This document shows, in pieces, positions 19,003 to 28,083 of a DNA stretch of 64,000 nucleotides. Position 1 is the first letter of the stretch. Each line of letters opens with the position of its first letter. Source of the DNA: Limnohabitans sp. MORI2 (GTDB taxonomy: Bacteria; Pseudomonadota; Gammaproteobacteria; Burkholderiales; Burkholderiaceae_C); the NCBI RefSeq assembly GCF_027925025.1, contig NZ_AP027058.1, positions 1,612,001-1,676,000 on the forward strand. Direction: 5' to 3'. Both the position numbers and the translations under genes were made by a program. The notes under the pieces were generated by a model that worked only from the letters and a program-made list of their open reading frames with translations, searched no databases and was not told where the DNA came from.

Positions 19003-19028
19003 TTTGTCGACTAATTAGGTCAAGTATA
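19003..19028 (-). promoter_or_regulatory. iscR promoter with IscR type 1-like site
   Basis: On the minus strand the sequence ATACTTGACCTAATTAGTCG (site continues to ACAAA) resembles the IscR type 1 consensus (ATAC-YY-GACT-N-AGTC-type dyad) and overlaps a -10 like TATACT. It lies 24 bases before the iscR start codon, consistent with autoregulation by holo-IscR. The -35 is weak. Confidence 0.6.
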
Positions 19029-19104
19029 CCCTATTCCCCACAAATTTGCTCGGGTACTCTGTCACCGAGGCGATTTGTCTTGGACTGCGAACTGCAAGAA
19101 ACCC

Positions 19105-21225
19105 TCACACCCGATCGTGCCCAGCCCCACCAAAGGCCTGCTCGCGCAAGGTGGTCAACTGGTCGCGCACACGAGCCGCGTTTTCAAACTCGAGGTTGCG
19201 GGCGTGCTCCATCATTTGCTTTTCCAAGCGTTTGATCTCTTTGGCCACATCACGTTCGCTCATGTCTTCCACCTTGGCGCGTTGAATCTCGCGCTCTTGG
19301 GCTTCTTTGCCAGCCTTCTCGCTGTACACCCCGTCGATCAAATCGCGCACCTGCTTGACCACACCACGCGGCGTAATGCCGTTGGCTTCGTTGAAAGCAA
19401 TTTGCTTGGCGCGGCGGCGCTCGGTTTCGCCAATGGCCTTTTTCATCGAGTCGGTCATGCGGTCGGCGTACAAAATGGCCTTGCCATTTAAGTTACGCGC
19501 CGCGCGGCCAATGGTTTGAATCAGGCTGCGCTCAGAGCGCAAAAAGCCTTCTTTGTCAGCATCCAAAATCGCCACCAGCGACACCTCGGGCAAGTCAATG
19601 CCCTCGCGCAGCAAGTTGATGCCGACCAGCACATCGAACGCGCCCAAGCGTAAGTCACGCAAAATTTCCACGCGCTCTACCGTGTCCACATCGCTGTGCA
19701 CATAGCGCACTTTCACGCCGTTGTCGGTGAGGTAATCGGTCAACTGCTCTGCCATGCGCTTGGTCAGCGTGGTGATGAGCACGCGCTCGTTTTTCTCTAC
19801 GCGGATGCGAATTTCTTGCAGCACATCGTCCACTTGGTGGGTGGCGGGACGCACCTCCACCTCGGGGTCCACCAAACCCGTGGGGCGCACCAGCTGCTCC
19901 ACCACTTTGCTGGCATGTGTCTTTTCGTACTCGGCGGGTGTGGCCGACACAAACACCACTTGGCGCATGCGCTTTTCAAACTCTTCAAGTTTCAAGGGGC
20001 GGTTGTCCAAAGCGCTGGGTAAACGGAAGCCGTATTCCACCAAGGTGGTTTTGCGCGCGCGGTCGCCGTTGTACATGCCACCAAGCTGGCCGATCATGAC
20101 GTGACTTTCATCCAAAAACATCACCGCGTCTTTGGGCATGTAGTCGGTCAAGGTGCTGGGCGGGTCGCCAGGCGCGGCACCCGACAAATGACGGGTGTAG
20201 TTTTCAATGCCTTTGCAGTGACCCACCTCGCTGAGCATTTCCAAATCAAAACGGGTGCGTTGCTCAAGGCGTTGGGCTTCGACCAGTTTGTTCATACCCA
20301 CCAGCTCTTTCAAACGCTCGGCCAACTCCAGCTTGATGGTCTCTACCGCCGCCAACACGCGGTCACGCGGCGTGACGTAGTGGCTCGATGGGTAGACGGT
20401 GAAGCGTGGAATCTTTTGGCGAATGCGGCCCGTGAGCGGGTCAAACAGCTGCAGGCTTTCAATCTCGTCGTCAAACAACTCGATGCGAATCGCCAGCTCC
20501 GAGTGTTCAGCGGGGAACACATCAATCGTGTCACCGCGCACACGAAACTTGCCACGAATAAATTCTTGGTCGTTGCGCTCGTACTGCATGCGCACCAGCT
20601 GGGCGATGGCATCGCGCTGCCCCACCTTGTCACCCGTGCGCAAGGTCATGATCATCTGGTGGTAGCTCTCGGGCTCACCGATACCGTAGATGGCCGAGAC
20701 CGTGGCCACCACAATCACATCGCGGCGCTCCAAGATGCTCTTGGTGCACGAGAGGCGCATTTGCTCAATGTGCTCGTTGATGGCGCTGTCTTTCTCGATG
20801 AACAAATCGCGCTGGGGCACATAGGCCTCGGGCTGGTAGTAGTCGTAGTAGCTGACGAAATATTCCACCGCGTTGTTGGGGAAGAACTCACGGAACTCGC
20901 TGTACAGCTGCGCGGCCAAGGTTTTGTTGGGCGCAAAGATGATGGCGGGCCGCCCCAGCTGAGCGATGGTGTTGGCCATGGTGTAAGTCTTGCCCGAACC
21001 GGTCACACCCAAGAGGGTCTGGAACACCTCACCGTCGTTGACGCCCTCGACCAACTGCGCAATCGCCGTGGGCTGATCGCCTGCGGGCGGGTACGGCTGA
21101 AACAGCTCAAACGGCGAGCCGGGGTAACGCACCATCGCGCCTTGAGGCGATGCAGGCGCTGGATTTACCTCTGCGGCCAACGCGTCGTCGGCATGAATAT
21201 CGGTAGGTGCAGTCATGGCTGTCAA
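19105..21225 (-). CDS. uvrB: Excinuclease ABC subunit B
   Basis: DNA-damage recognition helicase of nucleotide excision repair. 706 residues. The Walker A motif is [15 protein letters not shown], the beta-hairpin [21 protein letters not shown] follows, and the later motifs include [41 protein letters not shown] and QTIGRAARN. The C-terminal UvrC-binding domain is [20 protein letters not shown]. The N-terminus carries about 30 extra residues before the conserved [20 protein letters not shown]. Several starts are possible (ATG 21225 is used here). Transcribed divergently from the aminotransferase. Confidence 0.96.
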   Translation of the reverse strand: MTAMTAPTDIHADDALAAEVNPAPASPQGAMVRYPGSPFELFQPYPPAGDQPTAIAQLVEGVNDGEVFQTLLGVTGSGKTYTMANTIAQLGRPAIIFAPNKTLAAQLYSEFREFFPNNAVEYFVSYYDYYQPEAYVPQRDLFIEKDSAINEHIEQMRLSCTKSILERRDVIVVATVSAIYGIGEPESYHQMIMTLRTGDKVGQRDAIAQLVRMQYERNDQEFIRGKFRVRGDTIDVFPAEHSELAIRIELFDDEIESLQLFDPLTGRIRQKIPRFTVYPSSHYVTPRDRVLAAVETIKLELAERLKELVGMNKLVEAQRLEQRTRFDLEMLSEVGHCKGIENYTRHLSGAAPGDPPSTLTDYMPKDAVMFLDESHVMIGQLGGMYNGDRARKTTLVEYGFRLPSALDNRPLKLEEFEKRMRQVVFVSATPAEYEKTHASKVVEQLVRPTGLVDPEVEVRPATHQVDDVLQEIRIRVEKNERVLITTLTKRMAEQLTDYLTDNGVKVRYVHSDVDTVERVEILRDLRLGAFDVLVGINLLREGIDLPEVSLVAILDADKEGFLRSERSLIQTIGRAARNLNGKAILYADRMTDSMKKAIGETERRRAKQIAFNEANGITPRGVVKQVRDLIDGVYSEKAGKEAQEREIQRAKVEDMSERDVAKEIKRLEKQMMEHARNLEFENAARVRDQLTTLREQAFGGAGHDRV

Positions 21226-21366
21226 AACGGTATGTATCGAAAAAAACGGGCAAGCGCCAAAACCCTGCGGGTTGACCCTTAAAATTCAGGCTGAACACGC
21301 TAGCCTACCGCAGACTGCGCCTGTTCACCTCAACCCCCTCTCTTTATCCGTGATCAAGGACTGACG

Positions 21367-22563
21367 ATGTCAATGTTTTCTGCCGTCGAAATGGCACCCC
21401 GTGACCCCATCTTGGGTTTGAACGAGCAATACAACGCCGACACCAACCCCAATAAAGTGAACCTCGGCGTGGGTGTGTACTTTGACGACAACGGCAAACT
21501 GCCTTTGCTGCAATGCGTGCAAGCCGCTGAAAAAGCGATGATGGAAAAACCTTCCGCTCGCGGTTATTTGCCCATCGACGGCATTGCCGCCTATGACGCC
21601 GCCGTCAAAGGCTTGGTATTCGGTGCTGACTCCGAGCCTGTCAAATCAGGCCGCGTGGCCACCGTGCAAGGCATTGGCGGCACAGGCGGCTTGAAAATCG
21701 GCGCTGATTTTTTGAAGCGCGTCAGCCCCAACGCTACTGTGTTGATCTCTGACCCCAGCTGGGAAAACCACCGCGCGTTGTTCACCAACGCTGGTTTCAA
21801 AGTTGACACCTATGCCTACTACGACACCGCCAAACGTGGCGTGAACTTTGACGGCATGTTGGCCTCATTGAATGCTGCTGCCGCAGGCACCATCGTGGTG
21901 TTGCATGCTTGCTGCCACAACCCCACCGGCTACGACATCACCGCCGCCCAATGGGACCAAGTGGTCGCAGTGGTCAAGGCCAAAAACCTGACCGCCTTCT
22001 TGGACATGGCCTACCAAGGTTTTGGTCACGGCATTGCAGAAGACGGCGCGGTGATTCAAAAGTTTGTCGCCGCTGGCTTGAACTTCTTTGTGTCTACTTC
22101 GTTCTCTAAGAGCTTTAGCCTCTACGGCGAGCGTGTGGGCGCCTTGAGCGTGTTGTGCTCGGACAAAGAAGAATGCGACCGCGTGTTGTCACAACTCAAA
22201 ATCGTCATTCGCACCAACTACTCCAACCCACCCACACACGGCGGCGCTGTGGTGGCAGCCGTGTTAAACAACCCCGAGCTGCGTGCTTTGTGGGAAAAAG
22301 AATTGGGCGAAATGCGCGTGCGCATCAAGGCCATGCGTCAAAAGTTGGTCGATGGCCTCAAAGCCGCTGGCGTGACCCAAGACATGAGCTTCATCACCAC
22401 CCAAATCGGCATGTTCAGCTACTCAGGTCTCTCCAAAGACCAAATGGTGCGCTTGCGTTCTGAGTTTGGTGTGTACGGCACCGACACCGGTCGCATGTGC
22501 GTGGCTGCGTTGAACAGCAAAAACATCGACTACGTGTGCCAGGCCATCGCAAAAGTGATGTGA
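21367..22563 (+). CDS. Aromatic/aspartate amino acid aminotransferase, class I
   Basis: PLP-dependent transaminase of the AspC/TyrB type, 398 residues. FSAVEMAPRDPILGLNEQYN at the N-terminus and NLGVGVYFDDNGKLP are family signatures. HACCHNPTGYDITAAQWD and FLDMAYQGFGHG lead to the active-site lysine in STSFSKSFSLYGERVG. The C-terminal Arg that binds the substrate carboxylate is in YGTDTGRMCVAALN. Discrimination between aspartate and aromatic preference is not possible by eye. The gene's own terminator now lies almost 6.9 kb away, because the transposon inserted 22 bases after its stop codon. Confidence 0.93.
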   Translation: MSMFSAVEMAPRDPILGLNEQYNADTNPNKVNLGVGVYFDDNGKLPLLQCVQAAEKAMMEKPSARGYLPIDGIAAYDAAVKGLVFGADSEPVKSGRVATVQGIGGTGGLKIGADFLKRVSPNATVLISDPSWENHRALFTNAGFKVDTYAYYDTAKRGVNFDGMLASLNAAAAGTIVVLHACCHNPTGYDITAAQWDQVVAVVKAKNLTAFLDMAYQGFGHGIAEDGAVIQKFVAAGLNFFVSTSFSKSFSLYGERVGALSVLCSDKEECDRVLSQLKIVIRTNYSNPPTHGGAVVAAVLNNPELRALWEKELGEMRVRIKAMRQKLVDGLKAAGVTQDMSFITTQIGMFSYSGLSKDQMVRLRSEFGVYGTDTGRMCVAALNSKNIDYVCQAIAKVM

Positions 22564-22585
22564 CACCACATCACTTGCAGGCACA

Positions 22586-22593
22586 GCATGCAG
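22586..22593. repeat. Left copy of 8-bp target-site duplication
   Basis: GCATGCAG lies directly outside the left terminal inverted repeat. The identical 8 bases lie directly outside the right repeat at 29448-29455. Confidence 0.93.
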
Positions 22594-22617
22594 CGCTATT
22601 CGGTAGCTGTCGCCCAT
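22594..22617 (+). repeat. Left terminal inverted repeat of the transposon
   Basis: 24 bases beginning CGCTATTCGGTAGCTGTCGC. They match the reverse complement of 29424-29447 at 23 of 24 positions (C/T difference at position 18). Confidence 0.94.
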
Positions 22618-22652
22618 AGTATTTAGCGGGGTTGGTTGGTAATCTCTTGCGC

Positions 22653-23231
22653 ATGAGAGCACCACCGACCCCTTCATCGCTTAAATGGTTAATTAACAGG
22701 CGCGCGCGTCTTCTAGGTGAATTGAGCAAGCTTCACAAAGCAGAGAAAGAACGAGCTGCCGAGCACCTGAATTCAATCAGTAATTTAGAAAAACAGCACA
22801 AAGAGGCTATCGCCGCAAACGCACTTGCTGTGACTCTGTATGAAAGTTCATGCAGGCAATTTCAAGAGGATGTAAATGCCGTAGATGTTGTCCTTTTGCA
22901 GCATGAAGTGCAAATCGATCCAAGCTTAATAGCTCCTATGCGCACGAATGAAAATCGTTTGTCAATAAAGCATGGACAAATCACACGATTGATTTATGAA
23001 AGCTTGAAATTTGCAAAAGGCAAAACCATGACGACTACACAAGTGGCAATTTATATATCTACGAAGCTTGAGACTGCTTGCCCCGATTTTGACTTTGCAA
23101 ATATCAAATACCGTATACGACAACGACTTGGCACTATGGCGAGCAAAGGGCTAATCAATCGACATCATTCGCCAGTAGGAGCAGCAGAAGGTCGATGGAG
23201 CATGTCCAACGATGTCAACGCTATGAAATGA
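22653..23231 (+). CDS. Transposon passenger protein of unknown function, coiled coil plus winged-helix-like C-terminus
   Basis: 192 residues from ATG 22653 (a TTG seven codons upstream is possible). Residues about 20-75 are a charged helix likely to form a coiled coil (LLGELSKLHKAEKERAAEHL, NSISNLEKQHKEAIAANA). The C-terminal third resembles a winged helix: GQITRLIYESLKFAKGKTMT, IKYRIRQRLGTMASKGLINR, then GRWSM. I recognise no named family. It begins 35 bases inside the left inverted repeat, and its 3' end overlaps the convergent transposase gene by 11 bases. A role in transposition control or DNA binding is plausible but unproven. Confidence 0.65.
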   Translation: MRAPPTPSSLKWLINRRARLLGELSKLHKAEKERAAEHLNSISNLEKQHKEAIAANALAVTLYESSCRQFQEDVNAVDVVLLQHEVQIDPSLIAPMRTNENRLSIKHGQITRLIYESLKFAKGKTMTTTQVAIYISTKLETACPDFDFANIKYRIRQRLGTMASKGLINRHHSPVGAAEGRWSMSNDVNAMK

Positions 23232-24327
23232 CCGCGTATTCGCCAGATCGATGATGTCCTTGCCAATACCCACGCCACCATCTAGATAGACCGTTCGAAA
23301 AAATTCGTCGAAATAGGTCAGCCACCTTCTCACCCTCTGTAAATCTTCGAACATCTTCTCTCCACGCAAACTCCTGTGCGTAATCAAATAGATACTTGGG
23401 ACGCATGCCGTGGTAGGTGCCATATTCCGCTCGCCTCAGCCTAGAGAAAAAACTTTCAGCCTGATTTTCATTCACACCATCATCGGTGCTGAACTCTTTG
23501 GCGTGTTCGACACACTTATGGTCATACCAACACGCTAAAGGTGTGTAGGCTGAATTTTCATCAGTCATGATCAAACTGCCAGGCTTGACCATTTCTTTGA
23601 CGACGCGCTCTGCAACCCTTGAATTTTCTGTGTAGCCAATCGCAATCCTCGTCTTGGACGCGCCTAATCCTTTAATTGGATGCTGCTCACGAATGACCAT
23701 GATGATTCGACGAAGTTTTCGACGCGCCCAATTCCGAGCCTCGGCACGACTCCGAGCTTTACGCCGTGGTGGTTTTTCTCCGCGTAACTTTGCTTGAATA
23801 GATGCCGCTACATCTTTGGGGTTTGCTTTTATACGTATACGTCCATGCCTAGGTTTTCCACAAAAGTGCCCTCCATCTATTTCAATCACACCTTGCAAGA
23901 TCTCTTGATCACGCTGTCTAACTAAGACCTCACGCAATTTCCCAGTAAACGCAGTGGCAGTTTTATCTTGCACATCCAATACGCGAGATAGGTATAGAGC
24001 AGGTACGCCCTTTGCTCCAGCAGCAAATAAGCTGATTCCAAACAGCAGCTTTTTAAGCGGCATCTTTCGATCTTCGAATGGACTTCCATGTAAAGGTGAA
24101 AAATGATGATCGCAATGTCGGCACCGAATCTGACTGCGGGCAATACGGATAAACGGTTTATCAATACTCCCGCATGCAGGACAGATCACTTTATCAACGG
24201 CTCCCCAACGAAACTCAATCAGTTTCCAGATGCAATCAGCATCACTCATTTGCATCACATCCCAAGCTGTGAAGTCACGTAACTTGGCAGACAGCAAAAA
24301 ATGCTGACCTTTAGTATTTCTATTCAT
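23221..24327 (-). CDS. IS1595-family transposase (zinc ribbon + ISXO2-like DDE domain)
   Basis: 368 residues. The N-terminal zinc ribbon shows VICPACGSIDKPF and QIRCRHCDHHFSPLHGSPFE. The catalytic domain has the first Asp in GVIEIDGGHFCGKPRHGR, the second in SLIMTDENSAYTPLA, and the third acidic/polar position around NENQAESFFSRLRRAEYGTY, followed by KYLFDYAQEFAWRED. A basic insert (PPRRKARSRAEARNWARRKL) lies between the first and second motifs. The frame is intact, so the element may be active. It should act on the 24-bp ends at 22594 and 29447. Confidence 0.9.
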   Translation of the reverse strand: MNRNTKGQHFLLSAKLRDFTAWDVMQMSDADCIWKLIEFRWGAVDKVICPACGSIDKPFIRIARSQIRCRHCDHHFSPLHGSPFEDRKMPLKKLLFGISLFAAGAKGVPALYLSRVLDVQDKTATAFTGKLREVLVRQRDQEILQGVIEIDGGHFCGKPRHGRIRIKANPKDVAASIQAKLRGEKPPRRKARSRAEARNWARRKLRRIIMVIREQHPIKGLGASKTRIAIGYTENSRVAERVVKEMVKPGSLIMTDENSAYTPLACWYDHKCVEHAKEFSTDDGVNENQAESFFSRLRRAEYGTYHGMRPKYLFDYAQEFAWREDVRRFTEGEKVADLFRRIFSNGLSRWWRGYWQGHHRSGEYAVIS

Positions 24328-24572
24328 AAACTTATCCCGAAAACGGTACTGAAATCACCGGGCACGGCTCGGTGAGTCATTCGTTTGGCTATCAGCCAAA
24401 AATCGGGGGCAAAGACATGCCCTGCAACCCTACAACGGGGTTGTTGACATCTCTCAATTAAAGCGGGATACTTTGCACATCAAGTCGCTGTTCAAGCTCT
24501 TGTGCACAGATCCAAGCCTAGTTACTGTTAGCGCAGCAACTAGGCTTTGTGCTTTATTGCCCCAAGGGAGGA
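24328..24572. other. Gene-free stretch inside the transposon with a stable hairpin
   Basis: 245 bases upstream of the transposase and downstream of the small HTH gene. AAGCCTAGTT (24514-24523) pairs perfectly with AACTAGGCTT (24538-24547) around a 14-base loop. There is no T tract in the HTH gene's direction, so it is a weak terminator candidate. A smaller stem TTTGGCT/AGCCAAA lies near 24385-24401. The transposase promoter should lie here, but I could not pick convincing hexamers. Confidence 0.4.
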
Positions 24573-24866
24573 TTACCCAGTTGGCATAGTTCTCTCCTTT
24601 TCTACTGTTGTGACTGGAGCCATGCGCGCATTCGCTAGCCAATCGGCAACATCTCTAGTAAGTGCATAAAACCCACGCCGATTCGGTAAATTAAAAAGCG
24701 GCACAGATACTTGACCGCGATATCTAGCTTGCCGCAATGCAGTTACGCTGATATGCCCCAGCGCATTGGCTAGGACTTGCCCGCCTAGCAGAGGCCCATG
24801 AACCTCCTCCATCTCCAAACGAAGCTGACTGCTAAGTGCTTCTAAGTCTTGTTTACTTGAATTCAT
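24573..24866 (-). CDS. Small helix-turn-helix protein (excisionase/MerR-like fold), transposon passenger
   Basis: 97 residues from ATG 24864-24866 (MNSSKQDLEALSSQLRLEME). The frame is open to 25025, but that part overlaps the divergent gene and looks non-coding. The core GGQVLANALGHISVTALRQA and then RGFYALTRDVADWLANARM read like a helix-turn-helix with a C-terminal helix, as in phage/plasmid activators and excisionase-like proteins. It could regulate the transposase or the divergent unknown gene, whose start is 100 bases away. Family not firmly identified. Confidence 0.6.
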   Translation of the reverse strand: MNSSKQDLEALSSQLRLEMEEVHGPLLGGQVLANALGHISVTALRQARYRGQVSVPLFNLPNRRGFYALTRDVADWLANARMAPVTTVEKERTMPTG

Positions 24867-24966
24867 ATTTAATTTCTCATCGCTTGTCACGGAGTGTTTG
24901 CGAAAGTTATCTTTATGTACACAGCACGGATAATCAGAATTTCTGTATGTATCCAAATTCCAGCTC

Positions 24967-25788
24967 ATGACTGAAAAATCGAAACGTGGTCGCCCAAAAC
25001 GAGACAGTATTGATGTTTTACGCACGAAGGTCTGGTTTCATGCAGTTAAGGCGATGTCTGGACTTCCAAGTGCTTGTGCCATTGAAAGCAAGCTTGAACC
25101 AGATCTTCTTCACGACGACGAAGATGGCTTAGTAAGGTCAAGTAAATGGATTAGCTACCAAATGGGTGCTCGAGTTCCTCGCAGAATTAAGGACAAGAGC
25201 TATGCTGTTGACGTGGCGGAAGTAACCTTCCCTGGCACCGCCGACTATTTCAACTCGCCACTTTGGGATGTCCTACGTGGCGTGGAGGTCGATGAGAAAT
25301 GGATTAATAACAAATTAGGGGGGCTTGGTTCTGCTGTGACCAATGTTTTGCTGGAAAGTTCGAATAACGAAGATAGACGAATTGACTCTCGGCAAAACCA
25401 TAGAAGATTCAACGAAGATTTGCTGAAAGAGCTTATTGAAATTAGATCGTTTCAAGCCTTGAGTGCATTGGTCTTGCTAGCGAAAAAATCTGAATTAATC
25501 AGATCGCAAGAAATGCGTTCATTGCTTATTAGTGCCTACATCAGATGTCAGTCGTGGGCAAAAAAGCTTCCTGGGATATCTCCGGTTGAGGTGGATTTCT
25601 TCTTTGTAGTTGACCGCCAATTCAACTATTGGATACACACATCACCCGACACAAAGCTAGATATCTACATTAGTACATTTGATCTTCTAGATGTAGTTGA
25701 TAGCGATTTTCAGGACGCCGCTTCAGCGCAGGAAGTATTAAAAAATATGTCTGACTTGTTAGATGTGCTAAAAAAAATAGGTCGTTAA
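24967..25788 (+). CDS. Unknown 273-residue transposon passenger protein with AT-hook-like N-terminus
   Basis: Begins MTEKSKRGRPKRDSIDVLRT; KRGRPKR is an AT-hook-like minor-groove binding motif. RTKVWFHAVKAMSGLPSACA and SSKWISYQMGARVPRRIKDK follow, then a long, mostly helical region with no catalytic signature I know. From memory, proteins starting this way recur in accessory regions of Burkholderiales, but no function is assigned. It is divergent from the small HTH gene with about 100 bases between starts. Base composition is clearly AT-rich. No signal peptide or membrane segment. Confidence 0.65.
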   Translation: MTEKSKRGRPKRDSIDVLRTKVWFHAVKAMSGLPSACAIESKLEPDLLHDDEDGLVRSSKWISYQMGARVPRRIKDKSYAVDVAEVTFPGTADYFNSPLWDVLRGVEVDEKWINNKLGGLGSAVTNVLLESSNNEDRRIDSRQNHRRFNEDLLKELIEIRSFQALSALVLLAKKSELIRSQEMRSLLISAYIRCQSWAKKLPGISPVEVDFFFVVDRQFNYWIHTSPDTKLDIYISTFDLLDVVDSDFQDAASAQEVLKNMSDLLDVLKKIGR

Positions 25789-25856
25789 ATTAATCCTGCC
25801 TCATTAGCGGCTAAAAGCATTACCCCAAGAAGCTGCCGGCAGTTTCCGGCAACTGC

Positions 25857-26111
25857 TTATGACCGATCCAAACCAGCTGGCGGCGTTTTACCAATACGTT
25901 CTCTTACTTTTTTCGATTTCATTTTCCCCAGCTTCGCAGCCTCAAGTTCATGACCGAAGTCCTCTAGGCGTACATCGAACACTGAAACAGCCAGCTGATT
26001 GCTTCCATGAGAGTGCGAGATGAGCCGTTGGTGTTCTAGGTTGTATGGGGCTTGAGCAGTTGATCCGCCGAACTCACCGATGTTCGCAATTAGGATGTGC
26101 TGGTACCCAAG
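25857..26111 (-). pseudogene. Startless reading frame, probable 3' remnant of a second gene or frameshifted end of the protease
   Basis: On the minus strand an open frame runs from just after a TGA at 26112-26114 to a TAA at 25857-25859, out of frame with the protease. It reads protein-like: YQHILIANIGEFGGSTAQAP, then HQRLISHSHGSNQLAVSVFD, ending GKTPPAGLDRS. It has no upstream ATG. It covers most of the roughly 300 bases between the protease stop and the 273-residue gene; the remaining 70 bases contain only a short GCCGGCAGTTTCCGGC inverted repeat. I do not recognise its family. Confidence 0.5.
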
Positions 26112-28081
26112 TCATTGCGTTGCTCTTCTTCTGTGCGGAATTCTGATTTTGAAAAAAAAGATTTTGGCGTAGGCTGCTTGCCCGGTTTCACTTTTCCAAC
26201 GTGCGGACGGAAAGTAACGCTAAGTCCAGCTTTGGTATAAGCCCCCGAATCTTGAACATCAACTGGACTTGAATAACAAAATGTGGCGTGCAACTGAACG
26301 TTTCCGGACAGTGGAATAGGTGGTAACGGAACTGGCGCACGTAAAAATTTTCCTGGACGCAAGATCCCTTGATAAATGATTCGAGCAACACCGTCGCCGC
26401 ACATGATGATGTCATTAAGGTTTTGCGGCACTCTACCCCATCCGATATCTAAAGGATCAGCAGAGTTGCTCAAGTCTGGAGATTCTGCAGCATGAACAAG
26501 CAGCGCCTTAATTGTCAGTGGCGCTACAGCGTCTCCGAGAACGGCCCTTATTCCAACGGCAGTACGCAATACATACGGTGATGCAAAACTTGTCCCCATT
26601 GTTGCCAATAATTCCGGATGCTTACTTGGAAAAGTAACATGAAAATATTCTTTAGGTGAGCCACCGAATGCGACAACATCTGGTTTTCTTCGGCCTGGAT
26701 TTCGGCCAGGTCCTCTGGCACTGTAGGGTGCACGTGACCAGCTCTTGCCTGTTAGATTTGTTGCCCCCACAGATAGGGCGTTGACACAATCAGCGGGCAC
26801 TTGAACTCGATTGAATCCCAGAGCATGATCTCTTTCGCCATTATTTCCAACAGCAACCGTCAGCAAGGTTTCACCATCACTCAATAGTGAGTCTATGACA
26901 GCTGTCCATGCATGAACATCATCATCTTCAATAGATCTGTCTGGGCCGAGACTCAAATTCATGAACTGGTATTGCCGTGACAACAAAACTTCCTCTACAT
27001 GCCCCAATGTGCGATAGAGTTCATACGGATCTTCTCCATCTGACAGCTCATCTAGAACTCGGAAATGATCTACGTAAGAATAAGGGCGTTGAGCCTCTTC
27101 ACCTGGCTCGATTGGCCCAAACAGCAAAGCTGATGTAACTCCAAGACCATGATTAAGATAGTTTGAAACGTCCGCTGCAGTTTCATCTGATTTGAAATAA
27201 TTTCCAACATATGGACTAAGTATGTGGTCGATAGGTAGACCACCATCTAACACTGCAACAGATGGTTCATTTGATAGAGGTTGATCTATAGGCAGTTTGA
27301 ATCCAATAGAAATCGGGCCTCCCCTAGTTAGTGGTCGTACGCTTCGCAATAAAGGCATTGGTCTGATAACCCGCATAAGCGAAAACTGAGCAAGTAAACT
27401 CAATTTCGATGCATCACCTTCAACGGGAACAAACAATAGACCGCCGACTTGAAATTCGTATTTAGTTGCAACAATAAATCCGCATTCGTGACAGTAGTCT
27501 AAAAAGCTACGGCGCAAAATTTCAACTGGTGCATTGGGTATTAAATGCAGGCCGACTTCGTAAACACCTTGTTGATTACTTGCGTTTTGCAACTTAATGC
27601 GGTCGACACTAGACATTAAACCAAGCACTTCGATTTCGGCGAACTCCAGCGCCTCTTTACTTCCACTTTCTAGCTGCTTTGCATATGCTGAAAACTGAGC
27701 AAATGAGTTCCGTGTACCAGCAACAAAAATCTGGGTTGTTTCGCGTTGCTCCACGAGCTTCTTGAGCGTATCTTTCCTTGGTGTCAATCTAACCGTTCGA
27801 CTACCTAAAGAGACTAAGCCCGCACCACGCAACAAACCTGTTGGGAAAAATGATTTAGCTATGTATGCAGGATGCAAAGTCATCTTTGCAACCGCAACGT
27901 CTCTAGGGCAAGCAAGGTCTGGTAAATCTTGCGCTGCGGCTGCAATTTCGCGAATCTGTGGAATTAGTTCCGCTTTGGCTTCCGAAAGGGTGTATGGATG
28001 TGCTTTCGGGCCTCCAGACTTCGGAGGTGGAATTTCGTAGGTGAGCACTTCTCCACGCCCGATTATGAAACGATTTGCCAT
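26090..28081 (-). CDS. ietS-like: Subtilisin-like (S8) serine protease, IetS-like; C-terminus probably truncated
   Basis: 663 residues without a signal peptide, so probably cytosolic. The catalytic triad is Asp279 (SVAVLDGGLP), His311 (NHGLGVTSA) and Ser498 (MGTSFASPYVL), with oxyanion Asn413 (AVGNNGERD). About 250 residues precede the protease domain, beginning MANRFIIGRGEVLTYEI and including HPAYIAKSFFPTGLLRGAGL, as in IetS-type proteases. It starts 2 bases after the ATPase stop, so the pair is coupled. IetS-like proteins, as I recall them, continue beyond the RTEEEQRND region with another 60-100 conserved residues. Here the frame ends four residues later, at TSTS. Activity is therefore uncertain. 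Confidence 0.82.
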   Translation of the reverse strand: MANRFIIGRGEVLTYEIPPPKSGGPKAHPYTLSEAKAELIPQIREIAAAAQDLPDLACPRDVAVAKMTLHPAYIAKSFFPTGLLRGAGLVSLGSRTVRLTPRKDTLKKLVEQRETTQIFVAGTRNSFAQFSAYAKQLESGSKEALEFAEIEVLGLMSSVDRIKLQNASNQQGVYEVGLHLIPNAPVEILRRSFLDYCHECGFIVATKYEFQVGGLLFVPVEGDASKLSLLAQFSLMRVIRPMPLLRSVRPLTRGGPISIGFKLPIDQPLSNEPSVAVLDGGLPIDHILSPYVGNYFKSDETAADVSNYLNHGLGVTSALLFGPIEPGEEAQRPYSYVDHFRVLDELSDGEDPYELYRTLGHVEEVLLSRQYQFMNLSLGPDRSIEDDDVHAWTAVIDSLLSDGETLLTVAVGNNGERDHALGFNRVQVPADCVNALSVGATNLTGKSWSRAPYSARGPGRNPGRRKPDVVAFGGSPKEYFHVTFPSKHPELLATMGTSFASPYVLRTAVGIRAVLGDAVAPLTIKALLVHAAESPDLSNSADPLDIGWGRVPQNLNDIIMCGDGVARIIYQGILRPGKFLRAPVPLPPIPLSGNVQLHATFCYSSPVDVQDSGAYTKAGLSVTFRPHVGKVKPGKQPTPKSFFSKSEFRTEEEQRNDLGTSTS

Positions 28082-28083
28082 TT

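Noticed and set aside
20101..21282. 393-codon plus-strand open frame
   Set aside because: Lies opposite uvrB, whose motifs are complete; the His/Val/Gln-rich product is typical of an antisense shadow.
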